DNA from: a virus
Direction: 5' to 3' (one strand)
Virus record (IMG/VR): IMGVR_UViG_3300032294_001352
Location: 23,877 to 87,876 of that record
DNA length: 64,000 nt
In this document: piece by piece, positions 50,582-59,167 of the stretch
Position numbering within the stretch: the first letter of the stretch is position 1
Layout: the number at the start of each line of letters is the position of its first letter
Translations under genes and position numbers: made by a program
Notes under the pieces: generated by a model
What the model was told of the DNA's origin: nothing
Database searches by the model: none
The model's input: only the letters and a program-made list of their open reading frames with translations

Positions 50582-51912
50582 AAGCACTACCGAAACGCAA
50601 CATTGCCATCCAGACAGGAATGGATTCTGGTGGACCAGAGGGAACTGGTGACATCAAGATCATCCTGCCACGTCTGTATCCTGCCCAGTTGGTGGTGCGG
50701 CAACAAGCACGACGCTTCAACATGATTTGCTGTGGTCGACGTTGGGGAAAGACCACCATGTCCGTCAATCTGATTGCTGAGGTAATTTTGGCAGGCCATC
50801 CGGCTGGATGGTTTGCACCCAACTACAAATTGTTGACGGAAGCGTGGCGTGACATCACGGAACGTCTTGCTCCGTTGCAAAGCGGCATTAACTCACAGGA
50901 AAAGCGTGTGGAGTACATGACTGGTGGGGTGTTGGAGTTCTGGTCGCTAGAAAACAAGCGTGTGGCGCGCTCTCGTAAGTACAAGCGCGTCATCATTGAC
51001 GAGGCAGCATTCTCGTCTACGCTTGATACGACGTGGCGTAAGTCTATCCGGCCTACACTGGTAGACTTACAGGGTGATGCGTACTTCATTAGCACTCCGG
51101 ATGGTCGTAATGCATTCTACCGGTTGTGGCAGGCGGCACAGACGCAGCATAACTGGTACACGGTGCAGCGATCCTCCTATGACAATCCGTTTCTTGATCC
51201 AAATGAGTTGGATGAGTTGCGGAGTCAGTTGTCAGAGCGTGAGTACATGCAAGAGATTTTGGCACAATTCATCAGTGAAGAGGGATCCGTCTTTCGTAAC
51301 GTTGGCCAAACCGTCATGGAAGACGTACCAGACATGCCGCAAACAAACATCAACTACGTGATTGGCGTTGACTGGGGCCGAACCAATGACGCTACCGTGT
51401 TTGTCGTGCTTGACATGGTCAACAAGCAGGTGGTCCAAGTGGATCGGATGGTCAAGACAGGATTTGACTTGCAAGTGGGGCGCTTACAGAATCTGGTGGA
51501 TAAGTGGAAGCCTCAGACCATCATTGCGGAAACCAACAGTATTGGCCTTCCCATGCTTGAACGATTGCAGCGCATGAACATGCCAGTGCGTGGATTCACC
51601 ACGACCAACGCAAGTAAGGCTGAAATCATTGAAAAGTTAGCACTGGCCATTGAAAAGCAGGAGATTGGATTATTGCGGCATGAGATACTCTTGCAGGAAC
51701 TGATAGCATATACTCAGGAGCGTACACCAGGTGGGCTAATGAAGTATGGCGCACCAGCAGGAGAGCATGATGACTGCGTGATGGCACTAGCCCTTGCATG
51801 GCACGGTGTCAGTAATGCCGCAATCAACCTGCTGCAGTGGTATCGAGATAGACAAGCCAAGCGGATCGCTGAGGCTGAGGAAGCCGAAATAGTGGAGATA
51901 GAGCAACTATGA
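50578..51912 (+). CDS. terL: Large terminase subunit
   Basis: This 444-residue motor protein packages DNA into heads. The ATPase has Walker A NMICCGRRWGKTTM (about 45-58), a hydrophobic Walker B ending VIIDEAAFSS (about 140), and coupling motif FISTPDGRN. The nuclease domain has YVIGVDWGRTNDATVFVVLD (about 260-280) and TIIAETNSIG, with a late GEHDDCVMALALAW (Asp for metal binding). Strong match to TerL structure. It sits far from the small subunit at 21945 and directly before the portal (ATGA overlap). Confidence 0.96.
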   Translation: MKALPKRNIAIQTGMDSGGPEGTGDIKIILPRLYPAQLVVRQQARRFNMICCGRRWGKTTMSVNLIAEVILAGHPAGWFAPNYKLLTEAWRDITERLAPLQSGINSQEKRVEYMTGGVLEFWSLENKRVARSRKYKRVIIDEAAFSSTLDTTWRKSIRPTLVDLQGDAYFISTPDGRNAFYRLWQAAQTQHNWYTVQRSSYDNPFLDPNELDELRSQLSEREYMQEILAQFISEEGSVFRNVGQTVMEDVPDMPQTNINYVIGVDWGRTNDATVFVVLDMVNKQVVQVDRMVKTGFDLQVGRLQNLVDKWKPQTIIAETNSIGLPMLERLQRMNMPVRGFTTTNASKAEIIEKLALAIEKQEIGLLRHEILLQELIAYTQERTPGGLMKYGAPAGEHDDCVMALALAWHGVSNAAINLLQWYRDRQAKRIAEAEEAEIVEIEQL

Positions 51913-54023
51913 GCGACGAACCAGTAATCCCACGAAGAAACACGTATGCGCCCAAACGTGACTTGACGACGCTGGCTGGTCGGTTAGGTGCGGCATGGGA
52001 TTTACTGGCTGGACGACCATTCAGCCCAGGCTTACCACTTGAACCAGATCCAGTTACCAACGGCCAAACACCAAGGCAGTTCCAATTCACCGTTGGCCAG
52101 AACACTAGCCGGTTTCCCCGTGGTGAATCCATCAAAGGAGTGGCACTCACTCCGTTTGACCAACTGCGGCAACTGGCAGGAGCGTATGACGTGGCGAGTT
52201 TGTGTATTGCCACGCGTGTGGAGCAGATGCAAGGCCTTACGTGGGCTATTGTGCCAAAAGATAAGCGACGCATTGGTGATACGCAGGTGATGAAACGCTT
52301 AGAAGCCCTCACGCACTGGTGGATGTATCCGGATCGCGTGAACGACTTCCCAACGTGGGTGGGCATGTTGGTGTATGAGATTCTGAGCATTGATGCCATG
52401 ACGTTGTACCGGCGGCATACGCGCTCTGGCCACTTGTACGCATTGGAAGTAGTGGATGGCAGCACCATCAAGCCGATCATTGATGAGCGTGGGCGCACGG
52501 TAGGTTATCAGCAGGTACTCTGGGGTGAAACCATCTCTAATTACACACGCGCCTATGCCAATGCACCAGATGAGCAAATCTTTCTGACACCACAGGATTT
52601 GATTTACCGGCCACGCTACGGCCGATCATTCACTCCGTATGGCTTCCCACCAACGGAATGGATCATCCTGCGTGTCAACACAGCCCTGCGTAAGCAGACG
52701 CAAGACTTAGCCCACTTTACGGATGGCAACATTCCAGCGATGTTAGCATCGCCGCCCGACGGCCTAATGGATCCGCAGCAACTCCGTGAGTTTGAGGAAC
52801 TGTTCAATGCTGACTTGGCCGGTGTGGATAGAGCGCGTGCCAAAATCAAGTTCATGCCATTCAACGCCAACCTGCAGCCACTCTCACCGTTCAACTACTC
52901 AACGGAAGTGGATGAGTGGATGATGAAAGTTACTTGTGCCGCATTCGGCGTGACACCAAGTGAACTCGGATTCACGGCTGACATCAATCGTGCTACAGCC
53001 CTAGCCCAAGAATCCATCACTTATCGACGTGGTATTGAGGGAATGGCCCAGTGGCTAAAGACCATGTTTGATCGCATCTTGCATGATGACTTTGCCTCAC
53101 CAGACTTAGAGTGGCAGTGGAACTTCGGTAAATCTGACGATCGTATGCTCTTAGCCCAGTTGGACCAACTCTACACTGGCATGGGTGTCATTACTCCGGA
53201 TGAAGTCCGCTCAATGCGCTTTGGCAGCCTGCTTGGCCAGTCACCACACAGTGACGCACAGAGTGAGGAACAAGGCCGTGGTCGTCTTGGCACGATTGCG
53301 AGTCGTGCAGGTATGTGGAACACACTCTCTAAGAGTGATGGTCCGTATCTGCTGAATGCGGCACCTGAACCAACGCTTGAAGACAGTGTGGGTGAGCAAT
53401 TCCCAAGCGATCCAGTACGCTCAGCCATCACGGCTGCGTTGCAGACACGGATTCAGGATGTGCTTGATGGACAGTACCAGAAAGTGTTGAACGCACTTGC
53501 CGCAACCGTGAATCCAGATAGCCCAGTGACGTTGGCACTCGGAATGCACAGTGCGTTGGCCAATGAACCAGAGCGGATTGCCGATGCTATCCATAAGACC
53601 ATCTACGATGCTGTACGGATGGGCATGACCACGGCTTTGTCACGCGTCACCACGCATCCATCCTATGCTGAGTCACTTGCCGCAGTCACAATGCTAGCCG
53701 ACCAGGAAGCACTCCGGATTGGCAATCACATCACTGACATGACCAAGGCGCACTTGGAGCGCACACTCACCACCGTGGAAAAGGCTGACTTTACCAAAGA
53801 CATGGTGAAACATGCGTTTGCTCCGCAGCGAAGTGGCATTGCCGCATCACTCGCTAACCGTGCCTACCATCTAGGAGTGATGTACGTGGCAAAGCAACTG
53901 GATCTTGTGACACTCTGGTCAACGGCTGACTGCCCAACGTGTACATCAGCACCAATGAGTGCAGACGCTATCCCAAGCGTGAATGCACAATGTCGATGCA
54001 CCGTGTACGTATCTAAAGAGTAG
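51909..54023 (+). CDS. Portal protein fused to a MuF-like head-morphogenesis region
   Basis: This 704-residue protein combines two parts. Residues about 60-480 are the portal (ASLCIATRVEQMQGLTWAIV; FPTWVGMLVYEILSIDAMTL; AFGVTPSELGFTADINRATA). Residues about 500-700 match the Mu F-type minor head protein: helices, then LWSTADCPTCTSAPMSAD, NAQCRCTVYVSKE at the end, with paired Cys for a small zinc site. Portals are normally about 450-550 residues, so the fusion is clear. It forms the DNA gate in the head. Major capsid and protease genes are not in the window. Confidence 0.92.
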   Translation: MSDEPVIPRRNTYAPKRDLTTLAGRLGAAWDLLAGRPFSPGLPLEPDPVTNGQTPRQFQFTVGQNTSRFPRGESIKGVALTPFDQLRQLAGAYDVASLCIATRVEQMQGLTWAIVPKDKRRIGDTQVMKRLEALTHWWMYPDRVNDFPTWVGMLVYEILSIDAMTLYRRHTRSGHLYALEVVDGSTIKPIIDERGRTVGYQQVLWGETISNYTRAYANAPDEQIFLTPQDLIYRPRYGRSFTPYGFPPTEWIILRVNTALRKQTQDLAHFTDGNIPAMLASPPDGLMDPQQLREFEELFNADLAGVDRARAKIKFMPFNANLQPLSPFNYSTEVDEWMMKVTCAAFGVTPSELGFTADINRATALAQESITYRRGIEGMAQWLKTMFDRILHDDFASPDLEWQWNFGKSDDRMLLAQLDQLYTGMGVITPDEVRSMRFGSLLGQSPHSDAQSEEQGRGRLGTIASRAGMWNTLSKSDGPYLLNAAPEPTLEDSVGEQFPSDPVRSAITAALQTRIQDVLDGQYQKVLNALAATVNPDSPVTLALGMHSALANEPERIADAIHKTIYDAVRMGMTTALSRVTTHPSYAESLAAVTMLADQEALRIGNHITDMTKAHLERTLTTVEKADFTKDMVKHAFAPQRSGIAASLANRAYHLGVMYVAKQLDLVTLWSTADCPTCTSAPMSADAIPSVNAQCRCTVYVSKE

Positions 54024-54046
54024 TGAATTATAGGCGGCAATATCAC

Positions 54047-54080
54047 TTGTGGAGCGTAAAACGAACTTTACGCTCCACAA
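54047..54080. terminator. Bidirectional terminator, 14-bp perfect stem
   Basis: TTGTGGAGCGTAAA (54047-54060) pairs perfectly with TTTACGCTCCACAA (54067-54080) around ACGAAC. CGGATTTT follows on the plus strand. It separates the convergent portal and methyltransferase genes. Confidence 0.82.
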
Positions 54081-54107
54081 CGGATTTTGTTGCACATACG
54101 TGAGTGA

Positions 54108-55757
54108 CTATTTGGTGACGGTTTTCAGGATGCGCCGACCAATCCACTCAGCCACTGGGGCAGCCACAGCGTTGCCTAACTGCTTGTAGCGTTGCGTGTC
54201 TGACTGGCCAGCCGTCCAGTTTACCGGAAATCCCTGTAATCTTTCACACTCCGTTGGCGTAAGGCGCCGCACGCCAATCATTGGTGTCTGATTCCCACCA
54301 GTACCCATTCGTGCAAGAAGCGTAGGTGACACGTCTTGATCAGTGCATAACTTTGCAGGATCGTTGGCGTGTGACGCTTCCCACAGTACGTTAGACACCG
54401 TAGATGAATCCATGGTTGGCACGGATTCCATGCCAATACTTATAGATGACTTCTGACCAGAGAATCCAATCGCTAATGCCGCATTGATGTTCCCATCACC
54501 AGTCATCAGTGATTGTTTGGCCTCAGCACGCAGCGTGGGAGCAACCTGCTGCACGGCCAGAAACGTGGTCTGTGCTTGGTCAGGTGTCATTGGGAACGCC
54601 ACAGCATGACGATCCGTGGCCGTAAGCGTGTAAGAGATGTTTTCCTGAGAGATACCAGCACCGTTTGAATAGCCATCTCGATCAACCATACTTCCCTGAA
54701 TGGAGTACGGTGTCAACACCATATTGCCGCCTTGTCCACTAGACGGTCTGGCGCAGGTGGTATCAAGCGTGCGTGCTACTTCCGTATTCTGAATGCCACT
54801 ATCATCACTCACGTTGTAGGCTATGACGTGCGGATCTTGTGTGGTGAGTGTGTAGGAGATGTTTTCACTGATTCCTGAACCGTGCGGACCACCAGTATCA
54901 CCCTTTGAACCGACCATGGTGTTTTGGAGGCTATACACCGTGGTTGCCGCAGGAATCAGCGTTTCTGATTCATGGTCCAAGCGTTGGCCGTGAGCGAGTA
55001 GCGTACTGGCACGATCTGGCACCAGTGTTTCCGTGTCACCGTCACTCCGTGGATGATGACCAAGCAGCGTTTTGGCCACGTCTGGTACAAGCGTATTGTT
55101 TACTCGTCCATCTCCGTTGGTGCTTCCGGCAGGCCCACGGACTGTAAAACTGACATCAATGCCTGCTTGAGCGGTTCGGGAATAGTCTTTCCCCTCTTTT
55201 CCGCTCGATGTAGGATGCCGCTGCAGGCTTTCGGACTCAAGTAGTAGCGTGCATCCACTTGGTGTTCCAAAACTTCCGACAATAAACACACGCTTCCGTC
55301 GCTGGGCAAGTCCGAAGCCTTGAGCGTCAAGCACTCGCCACCCCACGCCATACCCGCGCTCAGCCAGCCACTGAATGATGATGGCAAGATCTTCTCCTCC
55401 GGCTGAAGAGAATAAGCCTGGCACGTTTTCGATGACCACCCACGCTGGTTCAGCCTCATCGATAATTCGAGCAAACTCAAACCAGAGTCCAGACCGATTG
55501 CCAGCAAGTCCACGTCGTTTTCCTGCCACGCTAAGATCTTGGCAGGGGAATCCTCCACAAATAAGATCAACTGTTCCTGGGGCATAACTCACCTCTCTCA
55601 CATCCGTGTGCAGCGTAGCGTCAGGGAATTGCCGCTTTAAAATCTCCTGTGCGTGCTTGTCAATCTCACACATTCCAATGACTTCCATTCCAGCACGTTG
55701 GAAGCCGAGATCAAATCCACCAATTCCACTAAACAGACTCAGCACTTTCATGGTCAT
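54108..55757 (-). CDS. DNA (cytosine-5) methyltransferase
   Basis: This 549-residue enzyme has the ordered C5-MTase motifs: VLSLFSGIGGFDLGFQ at the start, GGFPCQDLSVAG (catalytic Cys72), VIENVPG (110-114), QRRKRVFIVG (152-160) and a C-terminal QGFP...QLGNAVAAPVAEWIG. Between about 165 and 495 is a very long target recognition region of Ser/Thr/Asn-rich repeats (ISENISYTLTTQDPHVIAYN; ISQENISYTLTATDRHAVAF), larger than usual. Target unknown; a GpC-containing site such as the iterated TGCSGCA is worth testing. The ATG overlaps the upstream stop (ATGA). It could make the 5mC substrate for the TAGT-like enzyme. Confidence 0.95.
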   Translation of the reverse strand: MTMKVLSLFSGIGGFDLGFQRAGMEVIGMCEIDKHAQEILKRQFPDATLHTDVREVSYAPGTVDLICGGFPCQDLSVAGKRRGLAGNRSGLWFEFARIIDEAEPAWVVIENVPGLFSSAGGEDLAIIIQWLAERGYGVGWRVLDAQGFGLAQRRKRVFIVGSFGTPSGCTLLLESESLQRHPTSSGKEGKDYSRTAQAGIDVSFTVRGPAGSTNGDGRVNNTLVPDVAKTLLGHHPRSDGDTETLVPDRASTLLAHGQRLDHESETLIPAATTVYSLQNTMVGSKGDTGGPHGSGISENISYTLTTQDPHVIAYNVSDDSGIQNTEVARTLDTTCARPSSGQGGNMVLTPYSIQGSMVDRDGYSNGAGISQENISYTLTATDRHAVAFPMTPDQAQTTFLAVQQVAPTLRAEAKQSLMTGDGNINAALAIGFSGQKSSISIGMESVPTMDSSTVSNVLWEASHANDPAKLCTDQDVSPTLLARMGTGGNQTPMIGVRRLTPTECERLQGFPVNWTAGQSDTQRYKQLGNAVAAPVAEWIGRRILKTVTK

Positions 55758-56029
55758 GGTACGTCGCTTTCCGTGACTACTCCGCTTGTGGCCATAGACG
55801 CTTTGAGTTCATGCAACATCCGTTGCAGTGTGGTGATTTGCCGCTTAGCCAACCGCTCCAACTGCTTACGCGTGGGCTTCCGGTTGAACAACATCGCACC
55901 GACCAGAAATTGCATGTGATGATCTTCCTCACTGAGGAACGTTGCGTACTGGTAGCCAAACGTGGTGTCTTCAAGTTGGATTTTGAGAATGTACTCGCCA
56001 AACGTGGTTTCATGTGACGTGATGGTCAT
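55754..56029 (-). CDS. Small hypothetical protein
   Basis: A 91-residue protein at ATG 56029 after AAAGGAAG. It starts with beta strands (TTFGEYILKIQLEDTTFGYQ) and ends as helix (RKQLERLAKRQITTLQRMLH). No family recognised. Overlaps the methyltransferase and the upstream membrane protein gene by 4 bases each, so the three are coupled. Confidence 0.65.
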   Translation of the reverse strand: MTITSHETTFGEYILKIQLEDTTFGYQYATFLSEEDHHMQFLVGAMLFNRKPTRKQLERLAKRQITTLQRMLHELKASMATSGVVTESDVP

Positions 56030-56214
56030 GAATTGCTTCCTTTCACCATGCCGCCTACCAACAACAACAAGAACAATGTTGCCAGATATGTCCACTGATT
56101 GATAACGACTGCATTAGGCCACAGTGTGTTGACTGAGAGCAAGATCAACCAAGGCAATGCAAGTGTCCAGGCCACCAGTAGCATGATAACTACGATAATG
56201 ATAGCGATTTTCAT
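56026..56214 (-). CDS. Small two-helix membrane protein
   Basis: A 62-residue protein from ATG 56214 after AAGGAGCATCATA. Two membrane helices (IAIIIVVIMLLVAWTLALPW; WTYLATLFLLLLVGGMV) leave almost no soluble part. It could act in membrane lysis control or superinfection exclusion. This is inference. Confidence 0.7.
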   Translation of the reverse strand: MKIAIIIVVIMLLVAWTLALPWLILLSVNTLWPNAVVINQWTYLATLFLLLLVGGMVKGSNS

Positions 56215-56225
56215 TATGATGCTCC

Positions 56226-56669
56226 TTAAAACAAGTAAAACTTTGCAGGATCTTGGTTGAAGTAGAGCAGCGTTTCCTGTGCCGCACTCTCCCATCCATA
56301 GCAGACCACAGCACGCCAGCCGGATTGCTGAAAGCGCGCCTGCCACCGTGTCTGCTCCTTACTCGCTCGATTGGTTCCCACCTTTAACTCAATGGCCAAT
56401 CCCACGTACCGTGTTGGTGCAACGCACTTGTTGGCACTCAGATACAATGCCGCACTCTTGTCATCCATCGGCACTGCTGATGGCACAGGGATCAAGATGT
56501 CTGGTACACCAGCCTTAACACCCTGTGCTTTGAGTTGTGCAGCCACCGTGATATGGCGATGGCCACCGTTGGGCACATGGAATGCCCACGCTACTTCTGG
56601 TACGCTTCCAGCGATATGTGCGTAGAAGCGAAAGAGATTCGTCTGTGCAACACCTTCTAATTGCCGCAT
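56226..56669 (-). CDS. VRR-NUC domain nuclease
   Basis: This 147-residue protein has the VRR-NUC pattern: AFHVPNGGHRHITVAAQLKA, QGVKAGVPDILIPVP, VGLAIELKVGTNRASKEQTR and GWRAVVCYGWESA. The catalytic Asp, the E-x-K of IELK and the Gln form the PD-(D/E)XK core. Stand-alone VRR-NUC proteins cut branched DNA in many phages. It lies just after a ribbon-helix-helix gene. Confidence 0.9.
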   Translation of the reverse strand: MRQLEGVAQTNLFRFYAHIAGSVPEVAWAFHVPNGGHRHITVAAQLKAQGVKAGVPDILIPVPSAVPMDDKSAALYLSANKCVAPTRYVGLAIELKVGTNRASKEQTRWQARFQQSGWRAVVCYGWESAAQETLLYFNQDPAKFYLF

Positions 56670-56674
56670 GGCCG

Positions 56675-56896
56675 TTACTCACTCTTTGGTGATGTTTCGG
56701 TATTCAAGTTGGGCAGTGACGGAATCCCATCTGGGCGCTGAGCAGATCGCTGAATAAAGTCAATGATTGCGTTGTTGACCACCATTGACTTGTTGGTCGC
56801 CCACCCATTCTTGCATTGCCGCTCAACAAACGTGTTCAGCATCTCAATGCACTCTTTTGTTACCGTGACAGATAGCACCTCTCGTTGACGTGGCAT
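56675..56896 (-). CDS. Ribbon-helix-helix-like protein
   Basis: A 73-residue protein with a strand then two helices (REVLSVTVTKECIEMLNTFV; KSMVVNNAIIDFIQRSAQ). It fits a small Arc/MetJ-type DNA-binding fold. Possible local regulator of the 58001 promoter operon; target unknown. Confidence 0.65.
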   Translation of the reverse strand: MPRQREVLSVTVTKECIEMLNTFVERQCKNGWATNKSMVVNNAIIDFIQRSAQRPDGIPSLPNLNTETSPKSE

Positions 56897-56899
56897 GTG

Positions 56900-57331
56900 T
56901 TACTCCTTATCTTCTTCTAGTGCTGACTGCACATAGTGCAGCGCACGCGCTAACGCATCAATTTGGTTCTGGTGATCCTGAATCTGTTGTTGAAGCACAT
57001 GCCGCAGTCGCTTCTTTGCGTCAATCTCCGTACCACCAGACGCAGTCACAGTCCATGACTCTGACTTGACTGGATCTTCCACGGCTACCGTGGCGATGTG
57101 AAGTGAAGTAGTGGCGTTTGCTGCCTTTGCAGCGCGACGCACAATCTCACTGAGTGGAATTAAGTGCGTGACATCTTTGACGTGTACAGTCATCGTAAGA
57201 TCCCATTCATTGTTGACACAGGTACAAAAGTTACTGCACTCACCACACAGATTGCAGTTGCACCACATAATATGAATGCCGCATGTTTCACACGGCCAGT
57301 CATTGTCATATGGTCCGTGTAGTTCTTCCAT
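56900..57331 (-). CDS. Hypothetical protein with multi-Cys N-terminus
   Basis: A protein of about 143 residues, start chosen at ATG 57331 after a GGAG; a GTG at 57379 is possible. Residues about 10-35 carry CETCGIHIMWCNCNLCGECS, then FCTC, a dense probable zinc cluster. The second part is beta-rich (MTVHVKDVTHLIPLSEIVRR; KSESWTVTASGGTEIDAKKR) and ends as coiled-coil-like helix. The middle resembles the small 'sequence-modified-by-Ser' style of other phage proteins but no family is assigned. Confidence 0.6.
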   Translation of the reverse strand: MEELHGPYDNDWPCETCGIHIMWCNCNLCGECSNFCTCVNNEWDLTMTVHVKDVTHLIPLSEIVRRAAKAANATTSLHIATVAVEDPVKSESWTVTASGGTEIDAKKRLRHVLQQQIQDHQNQIDALARALHYVQSALEEDKE

Positions 57332-57352
57332 GTGCGTGTGCTCCGTGGAAGC

Positions 57353-57379
57353 GTGGGGAGTGCGTTGCACACTCCCCAC
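57353..57379. terminator. Hairpin between two minus genes
   Basis: GTGGGGAGTG (57353-57362) pairs perfectly with CACTCCCCAC (57370-57379) around a 7-base loop. No T-run follows in either direction. It may attenuate transcription from the lipoprotein gene into the downstream genes. Confidence 0.5.
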
Positions 57380-57393
57380 AATCCGCTCCGTGC

Positions 57394-57951
57394 TTACCAG
57401 CCGTACTTTCGATTGATTGACTCCATGGTGCCAGACATCTTGTTGGCCAGTGAACCGGCTTCTTTGAGTTTCTCAGTTGACGTAGCAAAATCTCCACGCG
57501 CCATTGCTCGGAACGCATCCTCAGTAACGTCTAAGACTTCAGCAACGCGCTCATGGATGCTCATTGCATCATCATCACAGATGGGTGCCGCAACAGCCGT
57601 GTACATCAACTTCACATCCTCAAAACGCTTGTAGGCAGTCACCAAGTCAGCATTGGCCACCATCTGCATTGATTCCGTGAGTGCATTGATAACCACCATT
57701 GTGTCAGTCTTCCATGCATACACGTCATCCTTACACGCAGCAAACGTGTCTACGGTTGGCCGTGGCTTGACCGTTGGGCGCTCCGTTGGTTGCTCCGTCG
57801 GCATGACGGCCACTTCTGCTGCCTGATCAGCCACCGTGGATGAATTGTTGGTTGCTGAACTTGGACCACCAACTGCACGCACGATCACACCCAACAAACA
57901 ACATGACACCAGCACCAATCCCACAATTCCCCACTTCAATCCCTTACGCAT
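57394..57951 (-). CDS. Probable secreted or lipid-anchored protein
   Basis: A 185-residue protein at ATG 57951 after GGGAGAAACCG. The N-terminus is a signal peptide (MRKGLKWGIVGLVLVSCCLL) with a possible lipobox LVSC. A Thr/Pro linker (PTEQPTERPTVKPRPTV) then an acidic helical domain follow (MVANADLVTAYKRFEDVKLM; AMARGDFATSTEKLKEAGSL). It could stay outside the membrane and act in superinfection exclusion. This is inference. Confidence 0.7.
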   Translation of the reverse strand: MRKGLKWGIVGLVLVSCCLLGVIVRAVGGPSSATNNSSTVADQAAEVAVMPTEQPTERPTVKPRPTVDTFAACKDDVYAWKTDTMVVINALTESMQMVANADLVTAYKRFEDVKLMYTAVAAPICDDDAMSIHERVAEVLDVTEDAFRAMARGDFATSTEKLKEAGSLANKMSGTMESINRKYGW

Positions 57952-58000
57952 CGGTTTCTCCCTGCACACTGGTGTGTGCCTAAATCATCAACCCATGCGT

Positions 58001-58029
58001 ATCATACACTGTATGACAAAATATGTCAA
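58001..58029 (-). promoter_or_regulatory. Promoter of the minus operon ending at the methyltransferase
   Basis: On the minus strand TTGACA (58024-58029) and TATGAT (58001-58006) are 17 apart. ATG 57951 lies about 50 bases downstream. Palindrome cluster B lies about 57 bases upstream of the -35 box. Confidence 0.7.
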
Positions 58030-58085
58030 ATGCAAATGACACAAAAAACGCAGGATCTATCTGCGTGTGTTGCTCAGCCTCAGAT

Positions 58086-58138
58086 TTGCACTTTTTGCAC
58101 ACGTTTTGCGATTATTGCAAAAATTGCGATTATTGCAA
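58086..58138. repeat. Palindrome cluster B (three 15-bp sites)
   Basis: TTGCACTTTTTGCAC (58086-58100), TTGCGATTATTGCAA (58106-58120) and again TTGCGATTATTGCAA (58124-58138). The spacing is 20 then 18. It lies upstream of the minus-strand promoter at 58001. It matches clusters A and C. Confidence 0.78.
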
Positions 58139-58267
58139 AACCCTTCCCCCCCTTACTCCTTTTTCTCTCCCCATCCCTTTAAAAAACCCTGCCCCACTCT
58201 TTTTCCTCGATCCCCCCCAACCCCCCACGGAGAGTGTACACTCTCCGTGGCCACGTTGTCAAATCAC
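58139..58267. repeat. C-tract region with 26-bp perfect palindrome
   Basis: This gap between the 57394 and 58268 genes holds many C-runs of 4 to 8 and T/A runs on the plus strand. It also holds the palindrome CCACGGAGAGTGTACACTCTCCGTGG at 58225-58250, here given as two 13-base halves mirrored around GT-AC. No coding frame is likely. It may end the 58268 transcript or serve replication. Confidence 0.7.
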
Positions 58268-58996
58268 CTACAATGCTGGTTGCATGATGTTTGCTTGTAA
58301 TCGCGCCTCAGCAGCCTCAACACCACGCACTGCCGCACGCTCTTCCCAGAGCAAGAATCTCCGTTGCGCTTCAAGATCACGCACATTTGTCACAGCACCT
58401 TGTCGTGTATATCGAATGATTGCCTCATCAATATCTCTGATAAGATTCCGCGCTCGCTGTGCTTTTAGGTGACTATCATATAATAACTTAATGGTTTCTG
58501 ATGCAATACGAGTTGGCACTGGTTCAAACGTATGCGTGTATGGAGTGTTAGACATGCGATTAGAAAATCGCACTTGACCAGATGCAAACATATCTGCTTC
58601 CCTATTCATCATGTCTACGGTAGTACGATTAAGGCCATTTGGATTTGCCGCCTCACGACGCAAGGTATCACTCAATGTGAGAATGGCTTGTGATGGATTC
58701 ACGCTTGGTGGAATATCAGTTCGCTCTCTCGTATATTCATCTCGTTGTTCACGATCAAAATCACGCATTGCCGCATACATGTCAGCATCCTGCACATTCT
58801 TCAAGAGAGTACCAACAAAGTTAGGAAAACCGGCTGCACGCAGTTCACGGATTGTTTCATTGACATCTGGCATGTCATTTTGTTTGGTTGGTGCTCCAAG
58901 TGGTACTGGTTCTGCTAGTGGTTGCGATGCAGTTGGTGCTGTAGGTGTTGCTGCACTTACGCCACCTGATCCTGCTTTCTTTCGATTGCGCCCCAT
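58268..58996 (-). CDS. MGRNRKK-leader protein 6, unknown core
   Basis: A 242-residue protein starting MGRNRKKAGSGGVSAATPTA, the shared leader. A Pro/Thr/Ala linker follows (about 15-40), then a mostly helical, charged core (ETIRELRAAGFPNFVGTLLK; ALRDFDREQRDEYTRERTD-like region; LYDSHLKAQRARNLIRDIDE). I recognise no fold. ATG 58996 follows GGAGATTAACC. The helical, Arg/Glu-rich core resembles structural or scaffold-type proteins, but this is only composition. Confidence 0.75.
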   Translation of the reverse strand: MGRNRKKAGSGGVSAATPTAPTASQPLAEPVPLGAPTKQNDMPDVNETIRELRAAGFPNFVGTLLKNVQDADMYAAMRDFDREQRDEYTRERTDIPPSVNPSQAILTLSDTLRREAANPNGLNRTTVDMMNREADMFASGQVRFSNRMSNTPYTHTFEPVPTRIASETIKLLYDSHLKAQRARNLIRDIDEAIIRYTRQGAVTNVRDLEAQRRFLLWEERAAVRGVEAAEARLQANIMQPAL

Positions 58997-59066
58997 GGTT
59001 AATCTCCATATCACTTAGGCCATTTGTCATCATTGTATAGGTATCATCAAGAGCAAGTGCGTAAAA

Positions 59067-59110
59067 CCACTGATGCACCAGACTACTTGCGTAATCCAGT
59101 GCATCAGTGG
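59067..59110 (-). terminator. Terminator of the 59168 gene
   Basis: CCACTGATGCAC (59067-59078) pairs perfectly with GTGCATCAGTGG (59099-59110). On the minus strand TTTTACG follows. It lies between two leader-protein genes of the same strand. Confidence 0.65.
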
Positions 59111-59167
59111 AGGCTGACGTGCAAGGGGGAAACCTTGATGTCACTACCATCATAGCACAAATTGCCG

